48,511 bases of DNA from a virus, in IMG/VR virus record IMGVR_UViG_3300047384_000444, positions 1 to 48,511 of that record; one strand, given 5' to 3'. Of the stretch, positions 13,593 through 20,978 are shown one piece after another. The position numbers were made by a program, and so were the translations under genes. The notes under the pieces are model-generated. The model saw only the letters and a program-made list of their open reading frames with translations. It was not told the DNA's origin and ran no database searches. Within the stretch, counting starts at the first letter, position 1. The number at the start of each line of letters is the position of its first letter.

Positions 13593-15776
13593 ATGTGGAA
13601 AAGGATGGCGGCTACCGCCGCATTTTTAATGACTTTCTTCAACCTTAAGGAATTACCTGTTGTTGAAGGAAAGGTCTCGTTTAAGGATGACCAGAACGCC
13701 CAGCTGAATAAAGTGCTGGGAGAAGAAAAAGCCAAGCAAGTTATTGAAGCCCTCAATAAGGAGCTGGCAGACGCGGCAAAAGAAGATGCCAATTTACAGG
13801 TTGCCAATGAAACGCTTGAAAAAATGAAAGCTGAAGTTGATGCAATGCTGGACGAAGCAAATTTATCTGCTGAAGAAAAAGCGAAACTCCTCAATGGAGA
13901 TGAGAAAGCTGAAGGCGGCGACATGAATGCAAAATTGGCTGCTCTACAGGCTGCTCAAAAGAAGCAGAATGACATGATCAAAAAATTAATGAGTGATCCT
14001 GAAGGGGATGCCCCGGAAGCGATCGTGCAAAAGAGAGTTCAGGACATGAAACACACCCCTACTCACCTGTTTGGAACAGGAAAACAATGGGATGCTTTTG
14101 ATAAGCGTCCATGGAATGCCAGGTTAAAAGACGGTGGTATGAAAGCTACTGACTTTAATGACTCCGGAGCTATTCCAACGCTACAGGATGATATGGATCA
14201 TTTTGTGCGTGAAAATCCGCAGGCGCTGGAGAGCTTATTCAACGATTTCGCAGAATTGCCAAAGCAGTGGTCCAGAAAAACAGGAGTACTTGACAGGACT
14301 TCTTCCGGAAGAATCATTCCAGATGAAATCGTACAGGGCAGGAAAAAAGGTTGGGCTGCAAAGAACAACTTTAAAATTGCTGCTGAAGAAGGTCGCGTTT
14401 TTCGTAAGAAAATAGACATCACTTTCGATGGATATGAATTACAGGAAATTGAGAATACCTGGGTTGGACAGATTTATAATAAAGATGGATCTCACCCATG
14501 GAAAATGTCTTTCATCGGGTTCCTTCTTGTGGAGCTAGTGAAACAACAAAAGCTTGATGACCGTATTGCGCAAATCAACGGGATCTATGCGAAGACTCCT
14601 GATGGTCCTGGAAAAGCAGGAAGAGCTGTAAACTCTCAAAATGGTCTTTTGTTCCTATACTGGATGTACCGTGATGTATTGAAAAAATACCGTCCGTTCA
14701 ACTTAGGAGAGGTTACCGAAGCGAATGTGGTTGATTATGTTGATACTTTGATCAAGTCTATTCCTGAAGAGGACAGAAACCGTCCTGGACTGGAACTGCA
14801 GATCTCTACAGAAAAACTAGGATGGTACCGTAAAAAAGCCGGGATTCTTTATCAAATGCATTTGAGCGATGATGAAGGTAGAACGACTTACAACAAGAAC
14901 CATCCAGTGAATTATCCAAACATCATCTTCCAGGAACTTACAGACATGACGAATACCAGCTTTATGGTTGTGACTCCGTCTAAGAACGTGGAGATCATGG
15001 ATTATAAAACTTCAGAGAAAACAAGGTTTACGTTCACTCACGATAAGAGAGACACTAACATTTTTGCAGATTACAGATTGGGGATCCGTCTTCAGTTTGT
15101 TGGTACAAAGTTATTGCCTGGAGAGCCTGCAGGATTTGAAAAGCAAGTTGTTTGGAGTAACGATGTGCCAATTTTTGATTCATCTGTTACTGTTCCAGCT
15201 TTCGATTTAGGAAACGGTATCCTTGAAGTGAACTACACCAATGTGAAAATTGATGAAGATTTCAAGACCGATATTGCAGCCATTGAAGGTGCGAAGCCTG
15301 GACAGGTTTTGAGAATCACCGGAAATACTTCTATTGCAGCTGCCCAGAACATCAAGAGCAACGAGCAGTTGTTATTGACTGCAGACTTCAACATGAAAAG
15401 CGGTGGAACCCTTACTCTTTATGTGATGCCTGACGGAAAGCTGAAAGAGCTTAAGAGAACTACAGAGCCGGAAGTTTCTGCAGCTAAATCTCAAAGCGAA
15501 TTTTCAGAGGATATCATCGATGCAAAATCTCTTAATGAATTCTTCTACACCGGTGCTGCCAGTGGAGAATTAGCGGAGATCATCAATGGAGTTGATAATA
15601 AGATCATCAAGATCTACGGAAGCGATACTGCAAACGTGAGCTTCACTGTGAAGAATGTAGCAGATAACATTGCTGTTACTGCAAATGCAGTACTGGCCTC
15701 TAAAGCCGATTCTATCGAGCTTGTGAAGTTGGATGGTGTATGGACTGAAGTAAGCAGGACCATAGCAGCTGTCTAA
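13593..15776 (+). CDS. Major capsid protein with N-terminal scaffold-like domain
   Basis: A 727-aa protein placed directly after the protease. Residues 20-145 are charged and coiled-coil forming (EEKAKQVIEALNKELADAAK onward), like a scaffold or delta domain that the protease would remove. The central part (about 160-560) is a long alpha/beta region consistent with a capsid fold, and residues 560-727 look like added beta domains rich in Ala, Val and Asn, perhaps a decoration domain on the capsid surface. No specific capsid family is recognised; the call rests on gene order, size and the N-terminal coiled coil. Confidence 0.7.
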   Translation: MWKRMAATAAFLMTFFNLKELPVVEGKVSFKDDQNAQLNKVLGEEKAKQVIEALNKELADAAKEDANLQVANETLEKMKAEVDAMLDEANLSAEEKAKLLNGDEKAEGGDMNAKLAALQAAQKKQNDMIKKLMSDPEGDAPEAIVQKRVQDMKHTPTHLFGTGKQWDAFDKRPWNARLKDGGMKATDFNDSGAIPTLQDDMDHFVRENPQALESLFNDFAELPKQWSRKTGVLDRTSSGRIIPDEIVQGRKKGWAAKNNFKIAAEEGRVFRKKIDITFDGYELQEIENTWVGQIYNKDGSHPWKMSFIGFLLVELVKQQKLDDRIAQINGIYAKTPDGPGKAGRAVNSQNGLLFLYWMYRDVLKKYRPFNLGEVTEANVVDYVDTLIKSIPEEDRNRPGLELQISTEKLGWYRKKAGILYQMHLSDDEGRTTYNKNHPVNYPNIIFQELTDMTNTSFMVVTPSKNVEIMDYKTSEKTRFTFTHDKRDTNIFADYRLGIRLQFVGTKLLPGEPAGFEKQVVWSNDVPIFDSSVTVPAFDLGNGILEVNYTNVKIDEDFKTDIAAIEGAKPGQVLRITGNTSIAAAQNIKSNEQLLLTADFNMKSGGTLTLYVMPDGKLKELKRTTEPEVSAAKSQSEFSEDIIDAKSLNEFFYTGAASGELAEIINGVDNKIIKIYGSDTANVSFTVKNVADNIAVTANAVLASKADSIELVKLDGVWTEVSRTIAAV

Positions 15777-15804
15777 TCAATTAACCTGAAAATTTAAAGA
15801 AACT

Positions 15805-16641
15805 ATGAGAGTAGTAAAATCGGTGCCAAAACCGCAGAGAACATCTGCGGGGGCACCTACCCCAAAAGATCCAGATCTTGTCCTGGTAAAGACAAAAGAT
15901 ATTTTAGCCTGGCCTGCAGTAGATGCCGGAGGCGTGAACATGCTGGGAAGTTATGTTACTAAGCCTGGTGCAACAATGCATAAACTGTATACTACCCCAT
16001 CTAAAACCGGAGGCGGATTTGAATCTGAAGGTGATGAAGATGCAGTTGGAGTAATGCAAAAAGTTGATGCCAGCCACCCTGGTAACAGTGTGGAAATCCG
16101 TGAGTTTATTCTTGCTGCCTTAGGTGAAGATTTTATCATCATCCAGGGAACCTGCAGGGATAATAACAAAACCGTGTACGGAACCAAATGTTCACCAATG
16201 AAGTTGAAGCCCACTTTTGCGGACAATAGCGACGGTACCACACATACATTCGTTTTTGAGCAGTATATGAGAACCGACCAGGTTCCTTACAACTATACTG
16301 GATCATTAACTTTTGATGCTCCTTTTAATGTTCCTGCGGCCGATATCAGCCTTTTACAGGCAAACGGACTTGCTTACCAGTTAACTGCTTTTGCAGACGA
16401 ATTGGGAACTGCCCTTGATATCGCAGCTCTTGACATGGAACATGGAAAAGTGGTGAGCCTTATTGGAGGCGGTGGCGCTGAGCCTGCAGTATTATCTGGT
16501 GGCGCTGCTACAGCTGCGGCAAATGTTACAGTTATACTGAAAGAAGACACAGACTGGACGGCACTTTTAAATGCTACAATTACCCTCGAGGTATTCGTGG
16601 CCGGTGCTACAACCTACTTGATAGAAAGATCCAGAGCCTAG
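15805..16641 (+). CDS. Structural protein (head decoration or tail tube candidate)
   Basis: A 278-aa mostly beta protein with no signal peptide. The sequence is rich in Gly, Ala, Thr and Val, and the C-terminus (residues 225-278) contains a glycine-alanine stretch followed by a strand pair. It follows the capsid gene by 28 bp and is the last gene before a strong terminator, so it is made in the same amounts as the capsid. A head decoration protein or a tail tube protein are both possible. Confidence 0.6.
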   Translation: MRVVKSVPKPQRTSAGAPTPKDPDLVLVKTKDILAWPAVDAGGVNMLGSYVTKPGATMHKLYTTPSKTGGGFESEGDEDAVGVMQKVDASHPGNSVEIREFILAALGEDFIIIQGTCRDNNKTVYGTKCSPMKLKPTFADNSDGTTHTFVFEQYMRTDQVPYNYTGSLTFDAPFNVPAADISLLQANGLAYQLTAFADELGTALDIAALDMEHGKVVSLIGGGGAEPAVLSGGAATAAANVTVILKEDTDWTALLNATITLEVFVAGATTYLIERSRA

Positions 16642-16678
16642 ATTTTTCGTTTGTGTTGTGATAACCCCTGCATTCCTG

Positions 16679-16699
16679 CCCCGGAAAGCGGGGGTTTTT
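16679..16699 (+). terminator. Terminator of the head operon
   Basis: CCCCG (16679-16683) pairs with CGGGG (16689-16693) around GAAAG, followed by G and five T. An outer AACCCC/GGGGTT pairing can extend it. The next late promoter begins four bases after its T-tract. Confidence 0.85.
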
Positions 16700-16702
16700 G
16701 TT

Positions 16703-16738
16703 TGTCACACCTTAAGAAATGCGCAATTGCAATATTTA
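16703..16738 (+). promoter_or_regulatory. Late promoter 3 (morphogenesis and packaging operon)
   Basis: TGTCACACCTT (16703-16713), 17 bp, then AATATTTA (16731-16738), the weakest of the five -7 elements. It starts four bases after a terminator and lies 32 bp before the next gene. Confidence 0.65.
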
Positions 16739-16769
16739 CAATCATTAGTAACAATCAACACATTTCAAA

Positions 16770-17720
16770 ATGAAAGAAAAAGTCATTGAATTTCTGGGCA
16801 ATCTTCCAAATTCGGGTTCAGAGAGCTTTAATAAGGCCCTGGAGCTTTATCGTAAAACGAAAGGCCATTCTGCAGAGCAGGTTCGGTACATGAATAACCA
16901 AGGTTATTCTCCCGATCGCCTGGACACGCTGAAATATGAGCTCAAGAAACTGCACACCGTTACAGACCTGGAGGTGGCAAAAGCCAGGAGAAAAAAGGTT
17001 AAGGAAGTGAAGCCGGAAAATGTTTCCAAAATCATTGTTTTAGTAAAGGGTCTTATGACTTATGATCCGGAAAAAGCTACTGAGGAAGAAACTGCTCAAG
17101 CTGCAGAAACTATTCGTATCAATTTGGGATTAGAAGGAAATCCTGTTGATGAAAACAATGAACTTGTTTCAGATGCTGAATTTGTAAAGGCAGTGAGAGG
17201 TTATTTTGAAGCTCACCAGGCACTCGACGAGGATCCAGAAAAAACATTCCGGGATCTAGTACAAATTGCTGCAGAGAGTAAAAAGACACCTCCAGTAATT
17301 AAGGATCCTAAAATTGTGGCTTTTCCTGTTGCTGATTTTGATAAAGTTCCTTCCGGAGCTGATGATCAGAAAGATCTTAATCCAGGGGAATCAGATGCTA
17401 CCGGTACCGGAACCAATGAAGATAAAACTTCAGAAGGTGAAAAGGATCCTGTAAATGATAATCAGGAAACTCCGGATTCTGTTGAGAATAAAATGTCTTC
17501 AGAAGAAATTGATGAGCAGGCAAAGGGAGCTGCGGCAGAGCGTGAAAAATTTCTGAAAGAAGATCTTTCCGAATTTGATGTAGAAGAGAAAAAGTACAAT
17601 GATATCAAGTCGTTTGCTGCGGAACTTTCTGATTATATCAATGAGGATCCCAAAGATCAAAAAGGTGATACGCTGAAGGCGTTTATCCTGGATGCAAAAA
17701 AAAAGTTTCCCGCGAACTAA
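16770..17720 (+). CDS. Acidic structural or assembly protein, frame-0 product of a probable -1 frameshift pair
   Basis: A 316-aa protein with a basic helical N-terminus (1-90) and a long acidic, low-complexity stretch (about 190-265, rich in Asp, Glu, Thr and Ser). It ends DAKKKFPAN. Four codons before its stop is the run GCA AAA AAA AAG, which contains the heptamer A AAA AAG in frame, and the -1 frame is open from there through the next gene. Standard translation gives this short form; slippage would give a 482-aa fusion. Frameshift pairs of this kind encode tail assembly chaperones in many phages, but here the tape measure gene is 20 kb away. Confidence 0.65.
   Translation: MKEKVIEFLGNLPNSGSESFNKALELYRKTKGHSAEQVRYMNNQGYSPDRLDTLKYELKKLHTVTDLEVAKARRKKVKEVKPENVSKIIVLVKGLMTYDPEKATEEETAQAAETIRINLGLEGNPVDENNELVSDAEFVKAVRGYFEAHQALDEDPEKTFRDLVQIAAESKKTPPVIKDPKIVAFPVADFDKVPSGADDQKDLNPGESDATGTGTNEDKTSEGEKDPVNDNQETPDSVENKMSSEEIDEQAKGAAAEREKFLKEDLSEFDVEEKKYNDIKSFAAELSDYINEDPKDQKGDTLKAFILDAKKKFPAN
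17699..17705 (+). other. Candidate programmed -1 ribosomal frameshift site (A AAA AAG)
   Basis: A run of nine A (17696-17704) followed by G contains A AAA AAG in the correct phase (AAA at 17700, AAG at 17703). This is the same heptamer used by E. coli dnaX. After a -1 slip, translation resumes at GTT 17705 and stays open to 18217. About 30 nt downstream, GGAAGGA and TCCTTTCC (near 17739-17756) can form a hairpin with one bulge. The 30 residues between the slip and the only later start (GTG 17795) read like real protein, including FRKEYPFLDKDDCPDEF. Confidence 0.7.
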
Positions 17721-18217
17721 CAGATAATTCTTCTTTCCGGAAGGAATATCCTTTCCTGGACAAAGATGATTGTCCTGATGAATTCAAGATCCTGGTGGCA
17801 GATAAGATCTCTGCTCACCGAAAGTTCGAGAGGCTACACGAAGAGCTCACCGGGAGAATTCAAAACGGGGAAACCATTAGCCAAAAAGATTTCCCGCAGG
17901 TTGCAGCAACGGTCAACAGTTTTGCACTTAACCAGTCTATTTATGATGAGCTGAACCATTACGATGAGTTTGGGGAAGTTCTGGGAAAACATCCAAAGCT
18001 GTGGAAACTGAGACTTGAGCAGGAAGTGGGGAGCTATGATAAGCTTCAAGCTTACAGGCGCCGGAATACTCTTAGAGCAAATATCTCCAGGGATAAAAAA
18101 AAGCTCAATAAAATGAAAGTGTACAGCCCAGAGTGGAAGAAGTTCGAAAAGACACTCGAGCGATACGTGCTAGAGCAAAAAATTATTGAATCAAAGTTTG
18201 ATTTTACAACTAAATAA
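17705..18217 (+). CDS. Frameshift extension of the 16770 gene
   Basis: The open frame from the slip site to 18217 codes for 170 residues; from its only later start, GTG 17795, it would be 140 aa. It is charged and helical, with a basic C-terminus (DKKKLNKMKVYSPEWKKFEK). No ATG lies near the beginning, and coding-like sequence continues upstream of the GTG, so I favour production by -1 frameshifting from the preceding gene. It overlaps the next gene by one base. Family unknown; a morphogenesis role is inferred from the operon. Confidence 0.6.
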   Translation, partial: VSRELTDNSSFRKEYPFLDKDDCPDEFKILVADKISAHRKFERLHEELTGRIQNGETISQKDFPQVAATVNSFALNQSIYDELNHYDEFGEVLGKHPKLWKLRLEQEVGSYDKLQAYRRRNTLRANISRDKKKLNKMKVYSPEWKKFEKTLERYVLEQKIIESKFDFTTK

Positions 18218-18843
18218 TGGCAAACAGATTTTTTGACATAGCCGGTTCCAAGGACACCTCTCCAGAGGAAGATCCGGAACGTCATTACAAATCAAAGTTT
18301 CTCCTGGCACATTTTGAAAATGTAAATAAGCTGGAGACAAACCTTCAGAGGCTGCCAAGTGAAGAGGAGTTTTTTTTCCTGCAGACAAACAATTCGTTCA
18401 ATGCTTTCACTTTTATCCCTTTCGTATGCAAGTATGTTACAGTGCGCCGGCTCTTTGCCAGCACGTACAGTATTAGCCGAAAGGTGATAGAAGCATTGAT
18501 GGAATTGCAGCGCACGGGACTTGTGGACGAAATAACTCTTTTGATTTCTGATTCGATGATTAAGCGAAACCCGATGACCATTGATGTGTTATTGGGAATA
18601 GCAGCTACTAATGGAAATCTTAATGTGTTATTCGGTTGGAACCATTCTAAAGTTTGCCTCCTGGAGACCGCCTCCGGATTTTATGTAATTGAAGGTTCCG
18701 GGAACTGGGCAGACAATGCCCAAATGGAGCAGTACACCTTTGCAAACTGCAAAGGGCTGTATGATTTCAGGATGGATTTATTCGCTCCGGAAAAAGCGAG
18801 ACAAGTTGCATCTGGAGGGTATTTAAAAACAGTAACTAATTAA
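18217..18843 (+). CDS. Phospholipase D-like (HKD) protein
   Basis: A 208-aa protein whose residues 138-173 carry a PLD-superfamily-like active-site half: WNHSKVCLLE (H143, K145) and, further on, EGSGNWADNAQMEQY, matching the H-x-K plus GS-x-N pattern. The usual Asp after H-x-K is not in the standard place, so the motif is a variant. Only one copy is present, so an active enzyme would have to dimerise, as in the nuclease Nuc. It may be a DNA-processing enzyme or a structural relative. Its place between morphogenesis genes and terminase suggests a link with packaging. Confidence 0.6.
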   Translation: MANRFFDIAGSKDTSPEEDPERHYKSKFLLAHFENVNKLETNLQRLPSEEEFFFLQTNNSFNAFTFIPFVCKYVTVRRLFASTYSISRKVIEALMELQRTGLVDEITLLISDSMIKRNPMTIDVLLGIAATNGNLNVLFGWNHSKVCLLETASGFYVIEGSGNWADNAQMEQYTFANCKGLYDFRMDLFAPEKARQVASGGYLKTVTN

Positions 18844-18857
18844 ATCAAAACACTAAT

Positions 18858-19208
18858 ATGAATAAGAATATTACTTACGGACAAGCTTTAGAAGCTGTAA
18901 AAGAAGGAAAGTTGATAGCCCGAAAAGGCTGGAACGGAAAAGGAATGTTTGTCTTTATGCGACCTGCGGATGAAATACCGGTGAATGTAGTTGTGAATTG
19001 TGTGAAATCCTTACCACAATCGGTGAAGGATTACTTCAAACCCTTTCAAGCATTGCACGACACCGATTCAAGTTTGGATACCGGGCATGAAACAGTGGTG
19101 AAATTCACTGCTTACTTATGCATGAAAGCTGCAGATGGAAGCATTGTGAACGGTTGGTTGGCTTCTCAGACTGATATGCTTGCGGAAGACTGGTGTATTC
19201 TGGATTAA
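18858..19208 (+). CDS. tad2: Tad2-like protein (DUF2829), candidate Thoeris antagonist
   Basis: This 116-aa protein matches DUF2829 from end to end: ITYGQALEAVKEGKLIARKGWNGKGMF-type N-terminus (YG-x-AL, GK-x-x-ARKGWNGKG) and the closing GWLASQTDMLAEDW. The family is now called Thoeris anti-defence 2; characterised members bind the cyclic-ADP-ribose-type signal made by ThsB and so block activation of the ThsA effector. It stands alone with a short leader in the packaging operon. Late expression is odd for an anti-defence protein. Ligand-binding residues were not checked against a structure. Confidence 0.85.
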   Translation: MNKNITYGQALEAVKEGKLIARKGWNGKGMFVFMRPADEIPVNVVVNCVKSLPQSVKDYFKPFQALHDTDSSLDTGHETVVKFTAYLCMKAADGSIVNGWLASQTDMLAEDWCILD

Positions 19209-19224
19209 TCAAAAAATAGAAACT

Positions 19225-19452
19225 ATGCACACCATTATTATTAGTTCAATTATCGCCATTGCGGCGCTTATCGTCTTCAGGTTTTCCTCTCGAGGGGAGC
19301 TGCTTTTCTTCTTCACTTTTTTGGTTTCCACTGCCTTTGTGCTGGTGAGCCTTATTGTTATTGAAGAATACAAACTAGCTGCAATCCCTGCAGCTTTCCT
19401 CTCAGCTGCAGTGTTGAGAATGTGGCAGGCGTATAAAGGATTTGAAGATTAG
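19225..19452 (+). CDS. Small membrane protein
   Basis: A 75-aa protein read from ATG 19225 (MHTIIISSIIAIAALIVFRF). Two to three membrane helices are visible at about 2-18, 26-45 and 51-66. It lies 16 bp after the Tad2 gene, and the HNH gene begins four bases after its stop. Function unknown; accessory membrane proteins in this position are common in temperate phages. Confidence 0.6.
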   Translation: MHTIIISSIIAIAALIVFRFSSRGELLFFFTFLVSTAFVLVSLIVIEEYKLAAIPAAFLSAAVLRMWQAYKGFED

Positions 19453-19456
19453 AATT

Positions 19457-20014
19457 ATGGAAATATTGAAATTCTTTCTTTGGCTTTTGGGCTGTTCCAG
19501 TTTAGAAAATCCGGAAGAGTCTTTTGGAGTTCCTGAAATGTCAAATCCTCCGCCACCGCCTCCCAAAAAATTTACTTCTATCCGTGGGTATGATCGATAT
19601 AGAATAAGTCGGTACGGAAAGATTGTTAACTGGCGTACTGGTCGAATTTTAAAAACCAGGATAGCTAACAATGGACTTGAGAAGGTGAATTTATTCGACG
19701 GAAAGAAGCAGAAAACCTTCTATGTACATCGACTGGTTCTTTCATCTTTTACAACTTCAGAAGATCTGAACATCAAACATAAAGATGAAAATAAGCGGAA
19801 CAATTGCCTTGACAATCTGGAATATGATTATGACACTCCTTTTCATAAGCCTAAAGAAGGGGTTTCTCATAAAATGGTTGTCAATAAATCTACAGGTGAG
19901 GAATATGAAAGCATTCGGGAAGCATCAGAGGCTTTAAATATGAACTATGGGAATTTATCTGCGATGCTCTCCGGAAAATCTAAAAATACAACAGATCTAT
20001 GCCTGAAGATGTAA
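19457..20014 (+). CDS. HNH homing-type endonuclease with NUMOD domains
   Basis: From ATG 19457 this is 185 aa. The order of parts fits a free-standing homing endonuclease: NUMOD4-like YRISRYGKIVNWRTGRILK, an HNH core VHRLVLSSF followed by IKHKDENKRNNCLDNLEY, and a C-terminal NUMOD1-like DNA-binding helix (SIREASEALNMNYGNLSAML). Such genes often lie beside terminase and may nick DNA of related phages. Odd feature: the first 35 residues (EILKFFLWLLGCSSLEN, then a six-proline run) look like a lipoprotein signal and do not belong to the family; the true start may be MSNPPPPPPKK at about residue 33. Confidence 0.75.
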   Translation: MEILKFFLWLLGCSSLENPEESFGVPEMSNPPPPPPKKFTSIRGYDRYRISRYGKIVNWRTGRILKTRIANNGLEKVNLFDGKKQKTFYVHRLVLSSFTTSEDLNIKHKDENKRNNCLDNLEYDYDTPFHKPKEGVSHKMVVNKSTGEEYESIREASEALNMNYGNLSAMLSGKSKNTTDLCLKM

Positions 20015-20334
20015 GACTTTCCCAGGAGGAATATGAGCAGATCGAAGATCTGGCGGCATGCAATTACTCTCCGGAGCAAATTGCAAAGTACCTCGATATC
20101 CGGAAAGAGGATTTTATGGCTGCCTGGTATAAAAAGAAGCATCTGGTTAGGCATCACTATGATCGTGGCCAGCTGGTCGCCGAATTTGAAATAAACCAGA
20201 AAGCCCTGGAGACTGCAAAAGCCGGAAACCTTACGGCAATGCAGCAATTTCAAAAAAACAGGGATGCCGTAAATGTGGAGAATTTAAAAAGGCAGATCCT
20301 GTTTGGCGGGGAAACCCTTGATGACGAAGAATGA
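19999..20334 (+). CDS. Terminase small subunit-like HTH protein
   Basis: A 111-aa protein with an N-terminal HTH of the kind found in terminase small subunits (YSPEQIAKYLDIRKEDFMAAW, about residues 27-47) and a helical C-terminus that would form the oligomer (ETAKAGNLTAMQQFQKNRDA). It overlaps the HNH gene by 16 bases and the next gene by four. It probably recognises the packaging site. The following gene is also subunit-like, so which one binds DNA is open. Confidence 0.7.
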   Translation: MPEDVRLSQEEYEQIEDLAACNYSPEQIAKYLDIRKEDFMAAWYKKKHLVRHHYDRGQLVAEFEINQKALETAKAGNLTAMQQFQKNRDAVNVENLKRQILFGGETLDDEE

Positions 20335-20978
20335 AAGCAATTCAGAAATATAAAGATATTCAGGATATCGACCTGGATGCGATCTATGATTTTATAGACA
20401 ATGGCGATCGCAGTAAAGCCCCTCCGGAGGTTGTGGATTATCTGCACCTTATGGACAAAATTCGGGCGATGCACCTGCGTATTGACCGTTATGGCAGTAA
20501 GGATGCAATTGTAAACCACTTGATGAAAGTGGAAGGCCTTAGCCGGTACCTGGCTAACAAAGCTTACAATCAATCGATGGAATATTTCTATGCAGATAAT
20601 GATATTTCAAAAGAAGCCTGGAGAAACATTTTAGCGCAGCGCATGGAAAAAAATATTTCCATTGCTCAAATGCTGGTTAAAGATGTTTCTGATAATGCCA
20701 AGGTAAATAAAATGTACATCGAGATGGCGCAGGCGCTTGGTCTTCACCTTCCAGATCCTGAACCGGTACCTGAAGGAGCTTATTCCAGGCCGAATAAGAT
20801 TTACACTTTATCTATGGAAGACCTGGGCAGGGTACCACAACCTAAAAAAGAGCTTCGTGATTTCATTATGGGTCTGCCTGAAGTTTCTGAAAAAGTAAAA
20901 CAAATGGCATTACAGGAAGCACTCCTGGAACCAATGCAAATATTCCCAGACGAGAATGAGGATCCCCGAAAGTCTTAA
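20331..20978 (+). CDS. Packaging-associated protein, second small-terminase-like subunit
   Basis: A 215-aa protein between the HTH protein and the large terminase, overlapping both. It is mainly helical (SKDAIVNHLMKVEGLSRYLA; ISIAQMLVKDVSDNAK), a pattern seen in Bacteroidota phage packaging operons. No catalytic motif is visible. It may bridge the HTH subunit and the ATPase. Confidence 0.55.
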   Translation: MKAIQKYKDIQDIDLDAIYDFIDNGDRSKAPPEVVDYLHLMDKIRAMHLRIDRYGSKDAIVNHLMKVEGLSRYLANKAYNQSMEYFYADNDISKEAWRNILAQRMEKNISIAQMLVKDVSDNAKVNKMYIEMAQALGLHLPDPEPVPEGAYSRPNKIYTLSMEDLGRVPQPKKELRDFIMGLPEVSEKVKQMALQEALLEPMQIFPDENEDPRKS

